Positions 25,013-33,961 of a stretch of DNA of 51,441 nt are shown in pieces; position 1 is the first letter of the stretch, and each line of letters begins with the position of its first letter. The translations under genes were made by a program, and so were the position numbers. The notes below the pieces were generated by a model. It did no database searches and was not told the origin of the DNA. It saw only the letters and a list, made by a program, of their open reading frames with translations. This DNA comes from JAAYUK01 sp964392915 (GTDB lineage Bacteria > Nitrospirota > Thermodesulfovibrionia > Thermodesulfovibrionales > Dissulfurispiraceae), in contig CAYMRS010000013.1 in assembly GCA_964392915.1 (NCBI GenBank), positions 1-51,441 on the forward strand, given 5' to 3'.

Positions 25013-25104
25013 GCTTTTCCTCCTGATTGGGTAATCCTCTTTATAGTATAGCAGAGACTTTTTTATCGTTGACATCTTTTATGATGATCCGGCGTAAAGA
25101 GCGG

Positions 25105-25110
25105 TATAAT
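25105..25110 (+). promoter_or_regulatory. -10 box for the transketolase gene
   Basis: A perfect TATAAT lies 36 bases before the ATG at 25147. A TTGACA at 25069-25074 is 30 bases away, too far for a standard pair, so the -35 contribution is unclear. The intergenic strip (25013-25146) also holds TATACT on the minus strand (25050-25045) for the Tim44-like gene, making this a divergent promoter region. Confidence 0.45.
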
Positions 25111-25146
25111 GTGAATTAAGACGACTTCAACACAAAGGAGCCCGCA

Positions 25147-26976
25147 ATGGAATCACGGCATCTCGAAAAGCTCGCCAAAACAATACGTTACTGGATTATC
25201 CGTTCGACGACCGAGGCAGGCTCAGGCCATCCTACATCATCCCTGTCTGCGACTGACCTGATGACGTGCCTGATGTTCGGCGGCTTTTTCCGCTTTGATG
25301 CCGCCAATCCGGAATATCACAACAACGACCGGCTCATTTTTTCAAAGGGGCACGCCTCGCCGCTCCTCTATGCGCTATGGGCTGCCGCGGGAGCGGTCAC
25401 CGAAGAAGAGATGTTGACGCTCAGAAAATTCGGGAGCCGGCTGGAGGGACATCCTACGATGTTCTTCCCGTACGCCGAGGCGGCAACGGGCTCGCTCGGG
25501 CAGGGGCTTTCCATCGGCGTCGGCATGGCGCTGAATGCGAAATATCTCGACAAACTTTCTTACCGCACGTTCGTGCTGCTCGGCGACAGCGAAATGGCTG
25601 AGGGCTCCCAGTGGGAGGCGATCCAGCTCGCGGCACATTACAAGCTGGATAATCTTGTGGGCATCCTCGATGTAAACCGTCTCGGGCAACGCGGCGAGAC
25701 GATGTACGGCCATGATCTTGCGGCCTATGAGCGCCGGATTATGGGATTCGGATGGAATACCCTGGTCATTCACGGCCACAACATACAGCAGATTCTTTCA
25801 GCATACGATCAATTTTCCTGCAACTCGGGCGCGCCGCTGATGATTATCGCAAAGACGTATAAAGGCGGCGGCATTTCTTCCGTGCAGGACAAGGAAGGGC
25901 GGCACGGAACCGTATTGACGAACGAAGAATGCGCGCAGGCTATCGCTGAACTCGGAGAGATTGACACGTCGCTTCGCGGAATGCTCGCCCCCCCGGAAGA
26001 CGTGCCTGCGCCGCTCAATGCTGAGGAAAAGCTGATAGATCTCGCGTATTCTCAAGGCAAGCTGGTCGCAACCCGCCGTGCTTATGGCAATGCGCTGGCG
26101 CGTCTGTATCCGAAGTATCCGGACATGGTTGTGCTTGATGCCGAAGTGAGCAATTCAACGTATGCCGATATTTTCAGGAAGGCATATCCCGAACGCTTCT
26201 TCGAAATGTATGTCGCCGAGCAGAACATGGCCGGTGCCGCCCTTGGCCTCGCGCGCCGAGGCAAGATTCCGTTTATCTCATCCTTTGCGGCGTTTCTGAC
26301 GCGCGCGTTTGATCAGTTCCGCATGGCTCGTTATTCGGAAGGGAATATCAAGATCTGCGGTTCGCATGCCGGCGTTTCAATAGGCGAAGACGGCACGTCG
26401 CAGATGGGCCTGGAGGATATCGCGATGTTTCGCGCGATTCTTGACAGTGTTGTTCTTTACCCTTCGGATGCCGTGTCAGCCGAAAGACTCGTCGAGGAGG
26501 CTCTCCGGCACAAGGGGATGGTTTACCTCAGAACAACGCGCAGGGAGACGCCGATTCTCTACGGCGCGTTCGAAGCATTCCCGATTGGCGGCAGCAAAAT
26601 AGTACGAAAAAGCGGACACGACGCGCTGACCATTGTCGCGGCTGGAATCACCCTGCATGAAGCGATGGCGGCGTGTGACACGCTCCGGCTGGAAGGCATC
26701 AACGTCAGGGTTGTAGACCTTTACAGCATCAAGCCGATTGACACGGAAATGCTGCGGGAGGCGGCGCTGACAACGCAGGCAATCATCACCGTTGAAGACC
26801 ACTATCCCGAAGGAGGAATTGGCGAGGCAGTGCGAAGCGCGCTGTTTGATTGCCCGGTTCCTGTGTATTCCCTTGCGGTCAGGAAGATGCCCCGGAGCGG
26901 CAAGCCGCAGGAATTGCTTGACTACGAGGGCATATCATCATCAGCCATTATAAGAAAAGTGAGGGAGGTTTTGTAG
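25147..26976 (+). CDS. tkt: Transketolase (single-chain)
   Basis: Thiamine-diphosphate enzyme of the non-oxidative pentose phosphate pathway. The 609-residue chain has the whole fold: an N-terminal TPP domain with SGHPTSSLS, FSKGHASPLLYA and the metal/TPP motif GDSEMAEGSQWEAIQLA..DVN (about 154-177). A Pyr domain with VLDAEVSNST and the catalytic Glu region YVAEQNMAGAALGLA, and a C-terminal domain (VEDHYPEGGIGEAV) follow. It is shorter than the 660-residue enterobacterial type and resembles the mammalian/archaeal-like class. AAAGGAG precedes the ATG. It is a single-gene transcript as far as visible. Confidence 0.93.
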   Translation: MESRHLEKLAKTIRYWIIRSTTEAGSGHPTSSLSATDLMTCLMFGGFFRFDAANPEYHNNDRLIFSKGHASPLLYALWAAAGAVTEEEMLTLRKFGSRLEGHPTMFFPYAEAATGSLGQGLSIGVGMALNAKYLDKLSYRTFVLLGDSEMAEGSQWEAIQLAAHYKLDNLVGILDVNRLGQRGETMYGHDLAAYERRIMGFGWNTLVIHGHNIQQILSAYDQFSCNSGAPLMIIAKTYKGGGISSVQDKEGRHGTVLTNEECAQAIAELGEIDTSLRGMLAPPEDVPAPLNAEEKLIDLAYSQGKLVATRRAYGNALARLYPKYPDMVVLDAEVSNSTYADIFRKAYPERFFEMYVAEQNMAGAALGLARRGKIPFISSFAAFLTRAFDQFRMARYSEGNIKICGSHAGVSIGEDGTSQMGLEDIAMFRAILDSVVLYPSDAVSAERLVEEALRHKGMVYLRTTRRETPILYGAFEAFPIGGSKIVRKSGHDALTIVAAGITLHEAMAACDTLRLEGINVRVVDLYSIKPIDTEMLREAALTTQAIITVEDHYPEGGIGEAVRSALFDCPVPVYSLAVRKMPRSGKPQELLDYEGISSSAIIRKVREVL

Positions 26977-27051
26977 CCACCGGCTGAACTAATAAGCCTT
27001 CAGATTGAAAAACGCTGCGGTGCGAACGTCATGATATGCTAGTGTCATAGG

Positions 27052-27067
27052 TGGGCGTAAACGCCCA
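27052..27067 (+). promoter_or_regulatory. Short hairpin upstream of the ferritin remnant
   Basis: TGGGCGT-AA-ACGCCCA, a perfect 7-bp dyad about 40 bases before the preserved ribosome binding site of the broken ferritin-like gene. It may be a relic of that gene's leader or an operator; no T-run follows. Confidence 0.3.
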
Positions 27068-27107
27068 TCCATTTGTGAAATACATGCACGATTGAAGGAG
27101 GTTTTTC

Positions 27108-27200
27108 GTAGGTTCAAGGGGAAGAGAAATAGTCGGAATGGATGTCAATGAAGTCATTGACTTGCTCAGGCGGGCGTACTGCGATGAATGGCTTGCTGTC
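27108..27200 (+). pseudogene. 5' stub of a ferritin-like (bacterioferritin/Dps-type) gene
   Basis: A good AAGGAGG (27095-27101) is followed by a frame reading GSRGREIVGMDVNEVIDLL then RRAYCDEWLAV, closely like the N-terminus of ferritin-like proteins in which DEWLAYYQYW follows. Homology stops after EWLA at about 27197; an unrelated tail ends at a TAA (27222-27224). The expected start codon reads GTA, so initiation is also lost. The rest of the four-helix bundle is absent. Recognised from memory of the family, not by alignment. Confidence 0.55.
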
Positions 27201-27262
27201 CCCTCTTACAATAACCCGTCATAATTTCTCACAGTAATTTGGATCCCACAATAAACCGTCAC
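27197..27262. mobile_element. Possible IS terminus (IS21-like repeats)
   Basis: Begins TGTCCCC exactly where the ferritin homology breaks. It contains two near-identical 14-mers, ACAATAACCCGTCA (27208-27221) and ACAATAAACCGTCA (27248-27261), 40 bases apart, with TAATTT words between. Several spaced repeats at an end are typical of IS21-family elements. No transposase gene remains nearby, so this would be an isolated end. The following 27263-27425 shows nothing I can assign. Confidence 0.35.
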
Positions 27263-27425
27263 GGCGGCCAAATTGCCTTGGTCAGTGCGGGCAAGAGACG
27301 GCTCCCGCCCTCATCTCGCCCGCGCACCCAGTCAAAACACCAATGACAATCGCGGGGTTCTTGTTGCCCGCTTTGCTTCTGAGCCATCCGGCGCATTTCG
27401 GCGGCCTGTTGCCTGTCCGGTGGTG

Positions 27426-27462
27426 TTTCCTCCACAGGAGCGCCACGCTCCTGTGGAGGAAA
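27426..27462 (-). terminator. Hairpin terminator of the autotransporter gene
   Basis: A perfect 17-bp stem (27426-27442 with 27446-27462) and a three-base loop. On the minus strand it lies about 60 bases after the autotransporter stop and ends in AAA/TTT arms, giving a short U-run. Confidence 0.7.
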
Positions 27463-27522
27463 GCTTCCGGCATATGCCGAGAATCAGCAGTCCGTGGCGG
27501 GCCCGAAAAAAACCGCGCTACA

Positions 27523-30441
27523 TTACCACGAATACCGAAAAGCAAGAGACCCTGCATGTTCCGTGCGATCGCCCGCGAGGCGAGCATCGTAGGCAAGCAG
27601 GAGGCGCAGGTTTTTCTGCGGCGCATAGTTCAGTCCCAGACCAAAAGCGGCGCTGTCTCTGTCCGGGCGGTCGCCCTGCACGGTGAATGTGGCCGCAGGC
27701 GCTCCTGCAAATGCGGCATTCAGCAGATAGCTGTCGCCGGAAAACTCATGCAGCCATTTTGCCTGTGCCTCCGGCGTAAGGGTCCCTTCCCCGACCTTAT
27801 ACTCTTTTGTCAGCCGCACGCCCAGTGAGCCGAGCAGGGATGAGGTCGTTTCGCTGCCTGCGATGAGGTTCAGTGCCCCCGCTCCGCTTTCGGCAAACCC
27901 GTCGCGCTTAAAGGCGCTCGCCTGAAACCCTGCCATGGGGATGATGTCCACGGCGCTTGTCGTGAATCGGTAGCCTGCTTCCGCCCCTGCGCTGAAGGCA
28001 TGGCCGGCATAGTCGGCTGAGGCCTTTCTTGCGATGCCGCCAAAGACGATCTCGCGGCTGGTGTCGTAGCGGTTATATCCGTAGGAGAGCAGACCGGTCG
28101 CGTACCACGGGCCGCCCGTAAATGCTCCGTATGCGGAGAACTGATAGCTGTCCACATCGCCTCTTTCCGCAAGGTCGTCCATGGTCACCCTGGAGCGGGA
28201 ATATCCGGTGGAAACGCCCAGCAGCACAGAGTCGCTCAGCTTGCGGTCAACGCCGAGCGTCATGCCGGTTGTCCGGTAGTCATACCGCGAGGAGATGTCG
28301 TCGCCGTTGCGGTCGCCGGTCATGCCGTAGCCGCGCATCCATGCGCCCCACTGTTGCCGCTTGCCACCGGCTACGGCAGGAGCATCGGTTGCGGTATCGG
28401 TCTTTGCGGCAAAGAGAATTTTCGTGACGTCGGCTGCCGAGCCGCCGGTGAAACCCTGCATTCTGCCGGTTGCGGCGCCGATATGCTGGTTATGCGAAAA
28501 GACGCCTGCTCCGGCAATCCCGGTATGAAGAAGTCCTCCCATCCGGTCAAAGGCGCTGCGCGCCCCCGGCTCGGAAAGCCCCTCTACGGCGGTCAGAACG
28601 ACGAGCATGTCGCCCGTTGCCGAGGGCGCGATGGTGTCCAGAGCGGAAGCGACAGAGCGCTGGTTACGGGTGAGGGCAACGTCGGCAAAAGATACGGCGC
28701 TGTCGCGGGTCAGCAGCAAGTAGACGTTTTTCAGGTCGTAGCTCAGCGCCGGCGTCAGAAACGCGAAGTTGCTGGTGACGGAAGCAAAGGTGCCGATAAC
28801 GTTCCCGCCTGCCTGAAGGATGGTATAGGTGGTCGCCGGAGCATAGGCGCCAGCCTCGGCAAGGACCGATACGGTTCCGCCGCCCAGGGTGGCCATGCCG
28901 CCGATGTGGAGTTTGTCCGCCTGCCCCGCCGCGTTGACCTTTACCCGATAGGTTGCGGTTGCGGCATGGCTGTAATTACCGGTGATGGGCATGGTTGAGA
29001 AGGGGGTTGTTGTGCCCGGAGCAATGGTGCCGAAGTTTTGCAGGTCGCCGGTTATAGGGCCGGAGCCGGAAAGAGTGCCGGATGCCCTGTTTCTGAAGGT
29101 GCCATCGTTTTCAATGGTGCTGTTGTTTATCAGTGTGCCGTAGTTGTCCAGCATTCCGGTGTTCCACAGCGTGCCGCCGATTTTGTTCTCCAGCAAGCCC
29201 AAGTTTTCCAGCAGGCCGTTGTTAGTCAGCAGGCCGTTATTCTGCAGCGTGCCGGTGTTCACCAGCAAGTTGAGGTTCACTAGCCCGCTGTTGTTCACCA
29301 GCGTGCCGTAATTGAATATTTGACCGCCGACGGCGTTCACCAGCACGCCGCCGATAACGTTCTCCAGCAGGCCCCTGTTCTCCAGCGTGCCGCCGGAAAG
29401 GTTCTCCAGCAAGCCCAAGTTTTCCAGCAGGCCGTAGTTTGTCAGATTGCCGGAGTTCACCAGATCGCCGTAGTTCCGCAGTATACCGCCGGCGTTGTTC
29501 TGCAGCGTGCCGTCAACGCTGTTGGTCAGCAAGGCGTCGACGCGGTTCTCCAGAATACCCCAATTCTGCAGAATGCCGGCGGAGAGGTTCACCAGTTCGT
29601 CGTTGTTGTACAGCGCGCCGCGGTTCTCCAGCGTGCCGTCGTTGGCTATCCAGCCGTCGTTGGTCAGCGTGGCGCCGCCGCGGTTCTCCAGCCTGCCCAC
29701 GTTCACCAGCGTGTCGGTGTTCACCAGCGTGCCGACGTTCTCCAGCACACCGTTGTTCCACAGCTCGCCGTCGTTCTGCAGTATGCCGTCAACGCTGTTG
29801 GTCAGCGTGCCGTGGTTCACCAGATCGCCGCCGAAGTTGTTCACCAACCCGCCATGGTTCTCCAGCCAACCGTTGTTGGTCAGCTCGCCGTCGTTGGTCA
29901 GCGTGCCGTCGATAGCGTTCGTCAGGGTGCCGTTGTTGGTCAGCACGCTGGCGGCGTTGTTGTACAGCGTGCCGTTGTTCTCCAGCCAGCCGTTGTTGTC
30001 TATCCTGCCGTTGTTCTCCAGCCAGCTGTAATTCCGCAACGTGCCGAATATGATGTTCGTCAGCACGCCGTTGTTGGTCAGCCAGTTCCTGTTCTGCAGT
30101 TCGCCACCGACAAAGTTGAGCACCGAGCCGTCGTTGGTCAGCGAGAGGTAGTTGCGCAACATGCCGCGGTTCTCCACCACGCCGCTGCCGCTGTTCTGCA
30201 GCACGGAGAGGTTATCCAGCGTACCCGTATTGGCAATGTTCAATGTTCCTTCATTGGCGAAAGGATTATCGCTGTTTGTGTCGGCCCCCGTAACGGTAAT
30301 TGTCCCGCCAAAAGGATTCGGGTTCGGTGCAATCTGGGCGGCGTGAAGCTGCTGGCTTGTTCCCGCCAGCAAGAAAAAAGCGGCGAGCACAAGCACCCCT
30401 CCGCAGCGCTTTACAATGCGAACGTATTGATGTGTCGGCAT
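27523..30441 (-). CDS. Type V autotransporter with LxNxG-repeat passenger
   Basis: A 972-residue secreted protein. The long signal peptide (about 1-33, extended basic front then VLVLAAFFLLAGTSQQLHA) is followed by a passenger (about 65-455) built almost wholly of six-residue units of the form L-x-N-x-G-x. Examples are GTLTNNG, GWLENNG and GILQNWG, predicted to stack as a beta-solenoid with an Asn ladder. A linker with autotransporter-type repeats (about 470-600) leads to a C-terminal beta-barrel (about 700-972) starting at QQWGAWMRGYG and ending in the aromatic terminus RYSW. ATG 30441 has AGGA upstream; the frame is open to 30561 but lacks a signal there. Likely an adhesin or surface filament, controlled by the regulator upstream. 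Confidence 0.9.
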   Translation of the reverse strand: MPTHQYVRIVKRCGGVLVLAAFFLLAGTSQQLHAAQIAPNPNPFGGTITVTGADTNSDNPFANEGTLNIANTGTLDNLSVLQNSGSGVVENRGMLRNYLSLTNDGSVLNFVGGELQNRNWLTNNGVLTNIIFGTLRNYSWLENNGRIDNNGWLENNGTLYNNAASVLTNNGTLTNAIDGTLTNDGELTNNGWLENHGGLVNNFGGDLVNHGTLTNSVDGILQNDGELWNNGVLENVGTLVNTDTLVNVGRLENRGGATLTNDGWIANDGTLENRGALYNNDELVNLSAGILQNWGILENRVDALLTNSVDGTLQNNAGGILRNYGDLVNSGNLTNYGLLENLGLLENLSGGTLENRGLLENVIGGVLVNAVGGQIFNYGTLVNNSGLVNLNLLVNTGTLQNNGLLTNNGLLENLGLLENKIGGTLWNTGMLDNYGTLINNSTIENDGTFRNRASGTLSGSGPITGDLQNFGTIAPGTTTPFSTMPITGNYSHAATATYRVKVNAAGQADKLHIGGMATLGGGTVSVLAEAGAYAPATTYTILQAGGNVIGTFASVTSNFAFLTPALSYDLKNVYLLLTRDSAVSFADVALTRNQRSVASALDTIAPSATGDMLVVLTAVEGLSEPGARSAFDRMGGLLHTGIAGAGVFSHNQHIGAATGRMQGFTGGSAADVTKILFAAKTDTATDAPAVAGGKRQQWGAWMRGYGMTGDRNGDDISSRYDYRTTGMTLGVDRKLSDSVLLGVSTGYSRSRVTMDDLAERGDVDSYQFSAYGAFTGGPWYATGLLSYGYNRYDTSREIVFGGIARKASADYAGHAFSAGAEAGYRFTTSAVDIIPMAGFQASAFKRDGFAESGAGALNLIAGSETTSSLLGSLGVRLTKEYKVGEGTLTPEAQAKWLHEFSGDSYLLNAAFAGAPAATFTVQGDRPDRDSAAFGLGLNYAPQKNLRLLLAYDARLAGDRTEHAGSLAFRYSW
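29085..30250 (-). repeat. Degenerate 18-bp tandem repeats encoding LxNxG hexapeptides
   Basis: About 60 imperfect units, recognisable on the plus strand by recurring GTTGTTC, TTCTCCAGC and GTGCCG words. Longer super-repeats are present, such as TTGTTCTCCAGCAAGCCCAAG near 29190 and again near 29410 (first 20 bases shared). They are prone to slippage and recombination. The long plus-strand frame in this region is an artefact of the repeats. Confidence 0.85.
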
Positions 30442-30551
30442 TCCAATCCTCACTTTCAAAATGATATTTGCTCTCTCCGGCCCCGACTCCGTCGGCAGCC
30501 ACGCACGACAAGGCTTTCCGCGAAAATTCGCCGAGCTTTTTACTATCGGAC

Positions 30552-30587
30552 ACAATAGCATGCGCTTGGTAACAGATTGGTAACAGA
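30552..30587 (-). promoter_or_regulatory. SARP-type operator and -10 box of the autotransporter gene
   Basis: Read on the minus strand: heptamer TTACCAA, four bases TCTG, heptamer TTACCAA, eight bases GCGCATGC, then TATTGT as -10 (30557-30552). Direct heptamers 11 bases apart, with the last one eight bases before the -10 box, are the known arrangement for SARP (DnrI/ActII-ORF4) activators. The adjacent upstream gene encodes a protein with the matching wHTH-BTAD pair. The predicted leader to ATG 30441 is about 105 bases. Confidence 0.65.
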
Positions 30588-30675
30588 TTCGGGGGGCCGC
30601 CGCTCTGAAAGTGATTATCGAACCGTCCGGGGCAAAAGGCTTGTGGCTGCTTTTATCGTGGGTTCAGGGCTTGGC

Positions 30676-33600
30676 TTAGGAGGGATTAAGAAGCGTTTTC
30701 GCATCGGGCGGCTGCGCATTTCTCGCGGCTGCCCTGAGCGCTTCGGTTTGCGGCGAGGGAGCTGTCCGGAGTTGCGCCTGAAGGATGTCGCGGCATCTTC
30801 GATAGGCAATCAAAGAATCGGAGAAACGGCCGAGGCTAATGAGGGATGCCATGAGCCCCTGATAAAGCTCTTCAGCAAGGGGTTCGAATTCGAGCCCTTT
30901 TTGGTAGCAGGCGGCCGCCTCGACGGGGGAGCCGGTCTGCATACAAAGGAGCCCGTTTTTCAGGATGAGACGAAGATAATATGCTCTCAGGCGGTCGCGG
31001 GGCGCTACGGTCCAGAGCGCATGGGCATCGGTCAGAAGGAAGGGTCCTCCATAAAGCTTCAAGGCATTGGCCGCAATCTTTTTGAATGCCGGCGCATCTT
31101 TTCCGAAAAGCTCTTCTGCGCGATGACAGAGCATTTCGAATGCCAGACTGTCTACCCAGCAAAGGCGGCTGTCGAGCGTTACGAGGCCGTCTTGCAACAG
31201 GACAGAGCGCTTATTACCGAGCATCCTGCGCAGTCTGGCAAGCGTGGTTGTGAATGCATTATGCCCCGCATCTCCCTCTGCCTCGGACCAGAGGACATCG
31301 ACAAGCGACTGTTCCCGGATTTCTCTGCCGCCAAGCGCGATGATCGCCTTGAGCAGAAGTAGCGGCATTTTCTGCAGTTTTCTTCTCTCCGCAATCGAGT
31401 CGCCTATTGTGACCACGGCAAAACAGCCGAGCGTGGATATTTTTACCGGCCACGGCCAGCATTCGGGCGCAAGCGCCGCATCGTCAGGCGAAAGGCGAAG
31501 TTTCATGACAAGCGATCGTACGGTTTCTGCTTCCAGGCCGCTTTCGAGCGCCTTTTCGCAGAGGCGTGCCATGTCACGCGGACGGAGAAAAGTGGTGGTG
31601 GCGGCAAGATCACTATTCCGACGGACCGCGTTCAGGGCTCGCTGCAAAGCAGCCAGCCCCTTGCCGTCGTTGTTTCTCGCAAATTCCGCATGCGCCCGGA
31701 TCAGTTGATACAGATAATCGATATACTGACTGCCGATTTTTTCATTGAGGGACCTGATTCTATCAAGCTCGCCGGCGGCTTTGCCGTGGTCGCCGACTCC
31801 GCAGAGGGCTATGACCAACACCATCCTGTTCATCGCCTCGGGAAGGGGCGCGCCGACCTGTACGATCAACTGCACCGATTTTTCGGCAAAAACAGCGGCC
31901 TTGCGCGGGTTGTCCAGAACCAGATTGAGCCGTGCCGACAGATAGGAATAAAGACTTTCACTGATTCCGCGGCCTCCAGGAAGAAGCCCTTCCATGTCAG
32001 CGAGGTGTTTTTGCATCATGGAGACGTTGCCGGCGTTTATGGCGCCCTGCACGCCGTGACCCAGAAGATGGACATCCATTACATGCACGCCGGACATCCC
32101 GGCAAGCGCCAGCCCCTCGTCGACGAGCTGCATTGCCTTTTCGGCCTGGGCAACGTCGGAGTTCAGGAACAACGCCTCGGCATGCTTGGCGGATATCGCC
32201 ATTATGGGCGATGTCGCGCCGGTTGCCGCCATTTTCCTGATTTGATCGATGATCAGGGCTCCCTCCGAGTTCTCGCCCATCCACAGATGGTACAAGGAGA
32301 TGTCGAGAAAAGCCCTTATTCGTGCGTCCGCGTTCGGAAGCCTATGCGCCAGGGCCAAAGCCGTGTTCAGCCATTTCTTTATGCCGGGGTGGGCGGGCAT
32401 TCTCCAGATCAGCGCGCCGGTCATGCATGCTGCGACGCGGGCCTCGATTTCGGCGGACGGGAACGATGGACTGATTGTCATGCGAGCGTCGAGCCATTCA
32501 ATCCACTTATCCATCGGCCTGAAATCAGCAAGCTCAAAGAGGAAGGTTTCCACGGCGCCTGCCCATGACATAAAGATTCCGGCATCATCTCCCGTTTCTT
32601 CGAATTTACCGAATGCGCGCTCGAAGCATGAGCGGCTCTCCGCCGGAGACGCGGATAATGTGCAAACGCCTTTCCAGTAAAGAATCCAGGGGTTTTCCGC
32701 GATCTTTTTTTCCGGGATTGCGGCAATCAATTCTTCAAGAGTTCTGCTCCGGCCTTGTGACATCAGCACAGGGGCGTATTTGAGCAGCGGCGCACTAAGC
32801 GGCTCCCAGTCGGCGGCTTCAATCAGAAGCGCAGCCGCATCCTCCGCATGACCGGCATCCAGAAGCGTTTCCGCCGCCCTTCGCCGAAGTGCGCTTATCT
32901 CGCTGCCTGCATGAAGCTTCCCTGCCTGTGCGTTAAGGAACTCCCTGAAGAGGGAGTGGTAGAGATAAATCGGTTCTTTTCCGATGCGGCGCTCCGTAAA
33001 ATAGTTTTGTTCATGCAGCCACTGCAGAATTTTCCCGGCCCCCTTCGTCCCGGTGATCGCTTCGGCCATGGCTGGCGTCATGAAGGGGAGAAACGAGGTT
33101 TGCAGAAGAAAATTCCGCATTCCGGGGTCCTTCTTGCCGAAGGTCTCATACGCAAAATAGTGGAATACTGCGGACGGTTCGAGTTCACCGATTATCTTGA
33201 AACCGGGGGATTGAGCTTTTGCGTGGTCCAAGAGAAGCACGATCCCGGCCGCCCATCCTTCCGTTCTCGCATGCAGGAGCGAGAGCGCCTTGTCGTCAAG
33301 CGGGCGGTCGAGTCTTTGATCCGCGATCCTGCGGGTTTCGTTCTCGGTCAGTCGGAGATCGTGCCATCCGACAGTTGACATGCGGTTATTGGCGCGCTGC
33401 CGGGAAAAGTGTTGCGGGGCAGGCCTCCTGCTGATGACTAGCGAGACTATCCCTTCCGGGAGTGCCGAGAGGCCTGCGCTCATCATCTCATGAAAGTGCG
33501 ATTCCCCGGAAACTTCATGGTAGTCGTCGAACACGAAGGCAAAGGGAGGCTTCAGTCGCTGAAACAGGGTCTCAAAATATCTGAGCGTGAAAAAATGGAT

Positions 33601-33909
33601 GTCGGGGAGATGCTCGGGAGTGAGCAATGGCAGCGGTTTGCGTTTTCCCGGCGCAGCCTTCCGGGCCGCGAGGCCCATGTAATAGAAGAAAGTAGCGATG
33701 TCTGCATCGCCGCCGTCGACCTTGTACCAGACGCATGGAATACCGCGGGATTTCAGATAGCTGCCGGCAAGGCTCGTTTTGCCCGAGCCTCCGGGACCGG
33801 CTATCCAGGTGATCGGTCTGCGAATGCTGTCATCGAGCAGGCGGAACAATCGCTCATGAAGCACGATGTTCGAAAAAGTCGGGGCGGTTATTTTTGACAA
33901 CGCCGGCAT
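30676..33909 (-). CDS. MalT/SARP-type STAND ATPase transcriptional activator
   Basis: A 1,077-residue regulator. The N-terminal STAND-type ATPase has Walker A GPGGSGKT (38-45) and Walker B FAFVFDDYHE (about 123-132), followed by a winged-helix region. A long helical-repeat (TPR/MalT-like) section (about 340-790) comes next. A C-terminal OmpR-like winged helix (about 810-890, ending RLRRMLGNKR..VLLQDG) and a bacterial transcriptional activator domain of TPR type (about 910-1050) complete it. Like MalT it should be switched on by ligand and ATP; like SARPs it should bind direct repeats. It ends 235 bases before the autotransporter start, with the candidate operator between them. The ligand is unknown. 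Confidence 0.88.
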   Translation of the reverse strand: MPALSKITAPTFSNIVLHERLFRLLDDSIRRPITWIAGPGGSGKTSLAGSYLKSRGIPCVWYKVDGGDADIATFFYYMGLAARKAAPGKRKPLPLLTPEHLPDIHFFTLRYFETLFQRLKPPFAFVFDDYHEVSGESHFHEMMSAGLSALPEGIVSLVISRRPAPQHFSRQRANNRMSTVGWHDLRLTENETRRIADQRLDRPLDDKALSLLHARTEGWAAGIVLLLDHAKAQSPGFKIIGELEPSAVFHYFAYETFGKKDPGMRNFLLQTSFLPFMTPAMAEAITGTKGAGKILQWLHEQNYFTERRIGKEPIYLYHSLFREFLNAQAGKLHAGSEISALRRRAAETLLDAGHAEDAAALLIEAADWEPLSAPLLKYAPVLMSQGRSRTLEELIAAIPEKKIAENPWILYWKGVCTLSASPAESRSCFERAFGKFEETGDDAGIFMSWAGAVETFLFELADFRPMDKWIEWLDARMTISPSFPSAEIEARVAACMTGALIWRMPAHPGIKKWLNTALALAHRLPNADARIRAFLDISLYHLWMGENSEGALIIDQIRKMAATGATSPIMAISAKHAEALFLNSDVAQAEKAMQLVDEGLALAGMSGVHVMDVHLLGHGVQGAINAGNVSMMQKHLADMEGLLPGGRGISESLYSYLSARLNLVLDNPRKAAVFAEKSVQLIVQVGAPLPEAMNRMVLVIALCGVGDHGKAAGELDRIRSLNEKIGSQYIDYLYQLIRAHAEFARNNDGKGLAALQRALNAVRRNSDLAATTTFLRPRDMARLCEKALESGLEAETVRSLVMKLRLSPDDAALAPECWPWPVKISTLGCFAVVTIGDSIAERRKLQKMPLLLLKAIIALGGREIREQSLVDVLWSEAEGDAGHNAFTTTLARLRRMLGNKRSVLLQDGLVTLDSRLCWVDSLAFEMLCHRAEELFGKDAPAFKKIAANALKLYGGPFLLTDAHALWTVAPRDRLRAYYLRLILKNGLLCMQTGSPVEAAACYQKGLEFEPLAEELYQGLMASLISLGRFSDSLIAYRRCRDILQAQLRTAPSPQTEALRAAARNAQPPDAKTLLNPS

Positions 33910-33961
33910 AATTCAACAAGCTTACCCGGAAAGATGAATTTCCGCAAGGCAATAGTGCCCC

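Noticed and set aside
25069..25110. TTGACA plus TATAAT as a standard promoter pair before transketolase
   Set aside because: The spacing is 30 bases; only the -10 box is credited.
27273..27686. Plus-strand frame after the IS-like end
   Set aside because: Overlaps the autotransporter 3' end and terminator hairpin and shows no domain.
29085..30250. Possible CRISPR array from repeated words
   Set aside because: Repeats are degenerate, contiguous, in multiples of 18 bases and coding; no constant repeat with unique spacers.
29320..30558. Long plus-strand frame (412 codons) opposite the autotransporter passenger
   Set aside because: It is the mirror of the 18-bp repeats; the peptide is a monotonous Val/Gln pattern and the minus strand has signal peptide, passenger and barrel.
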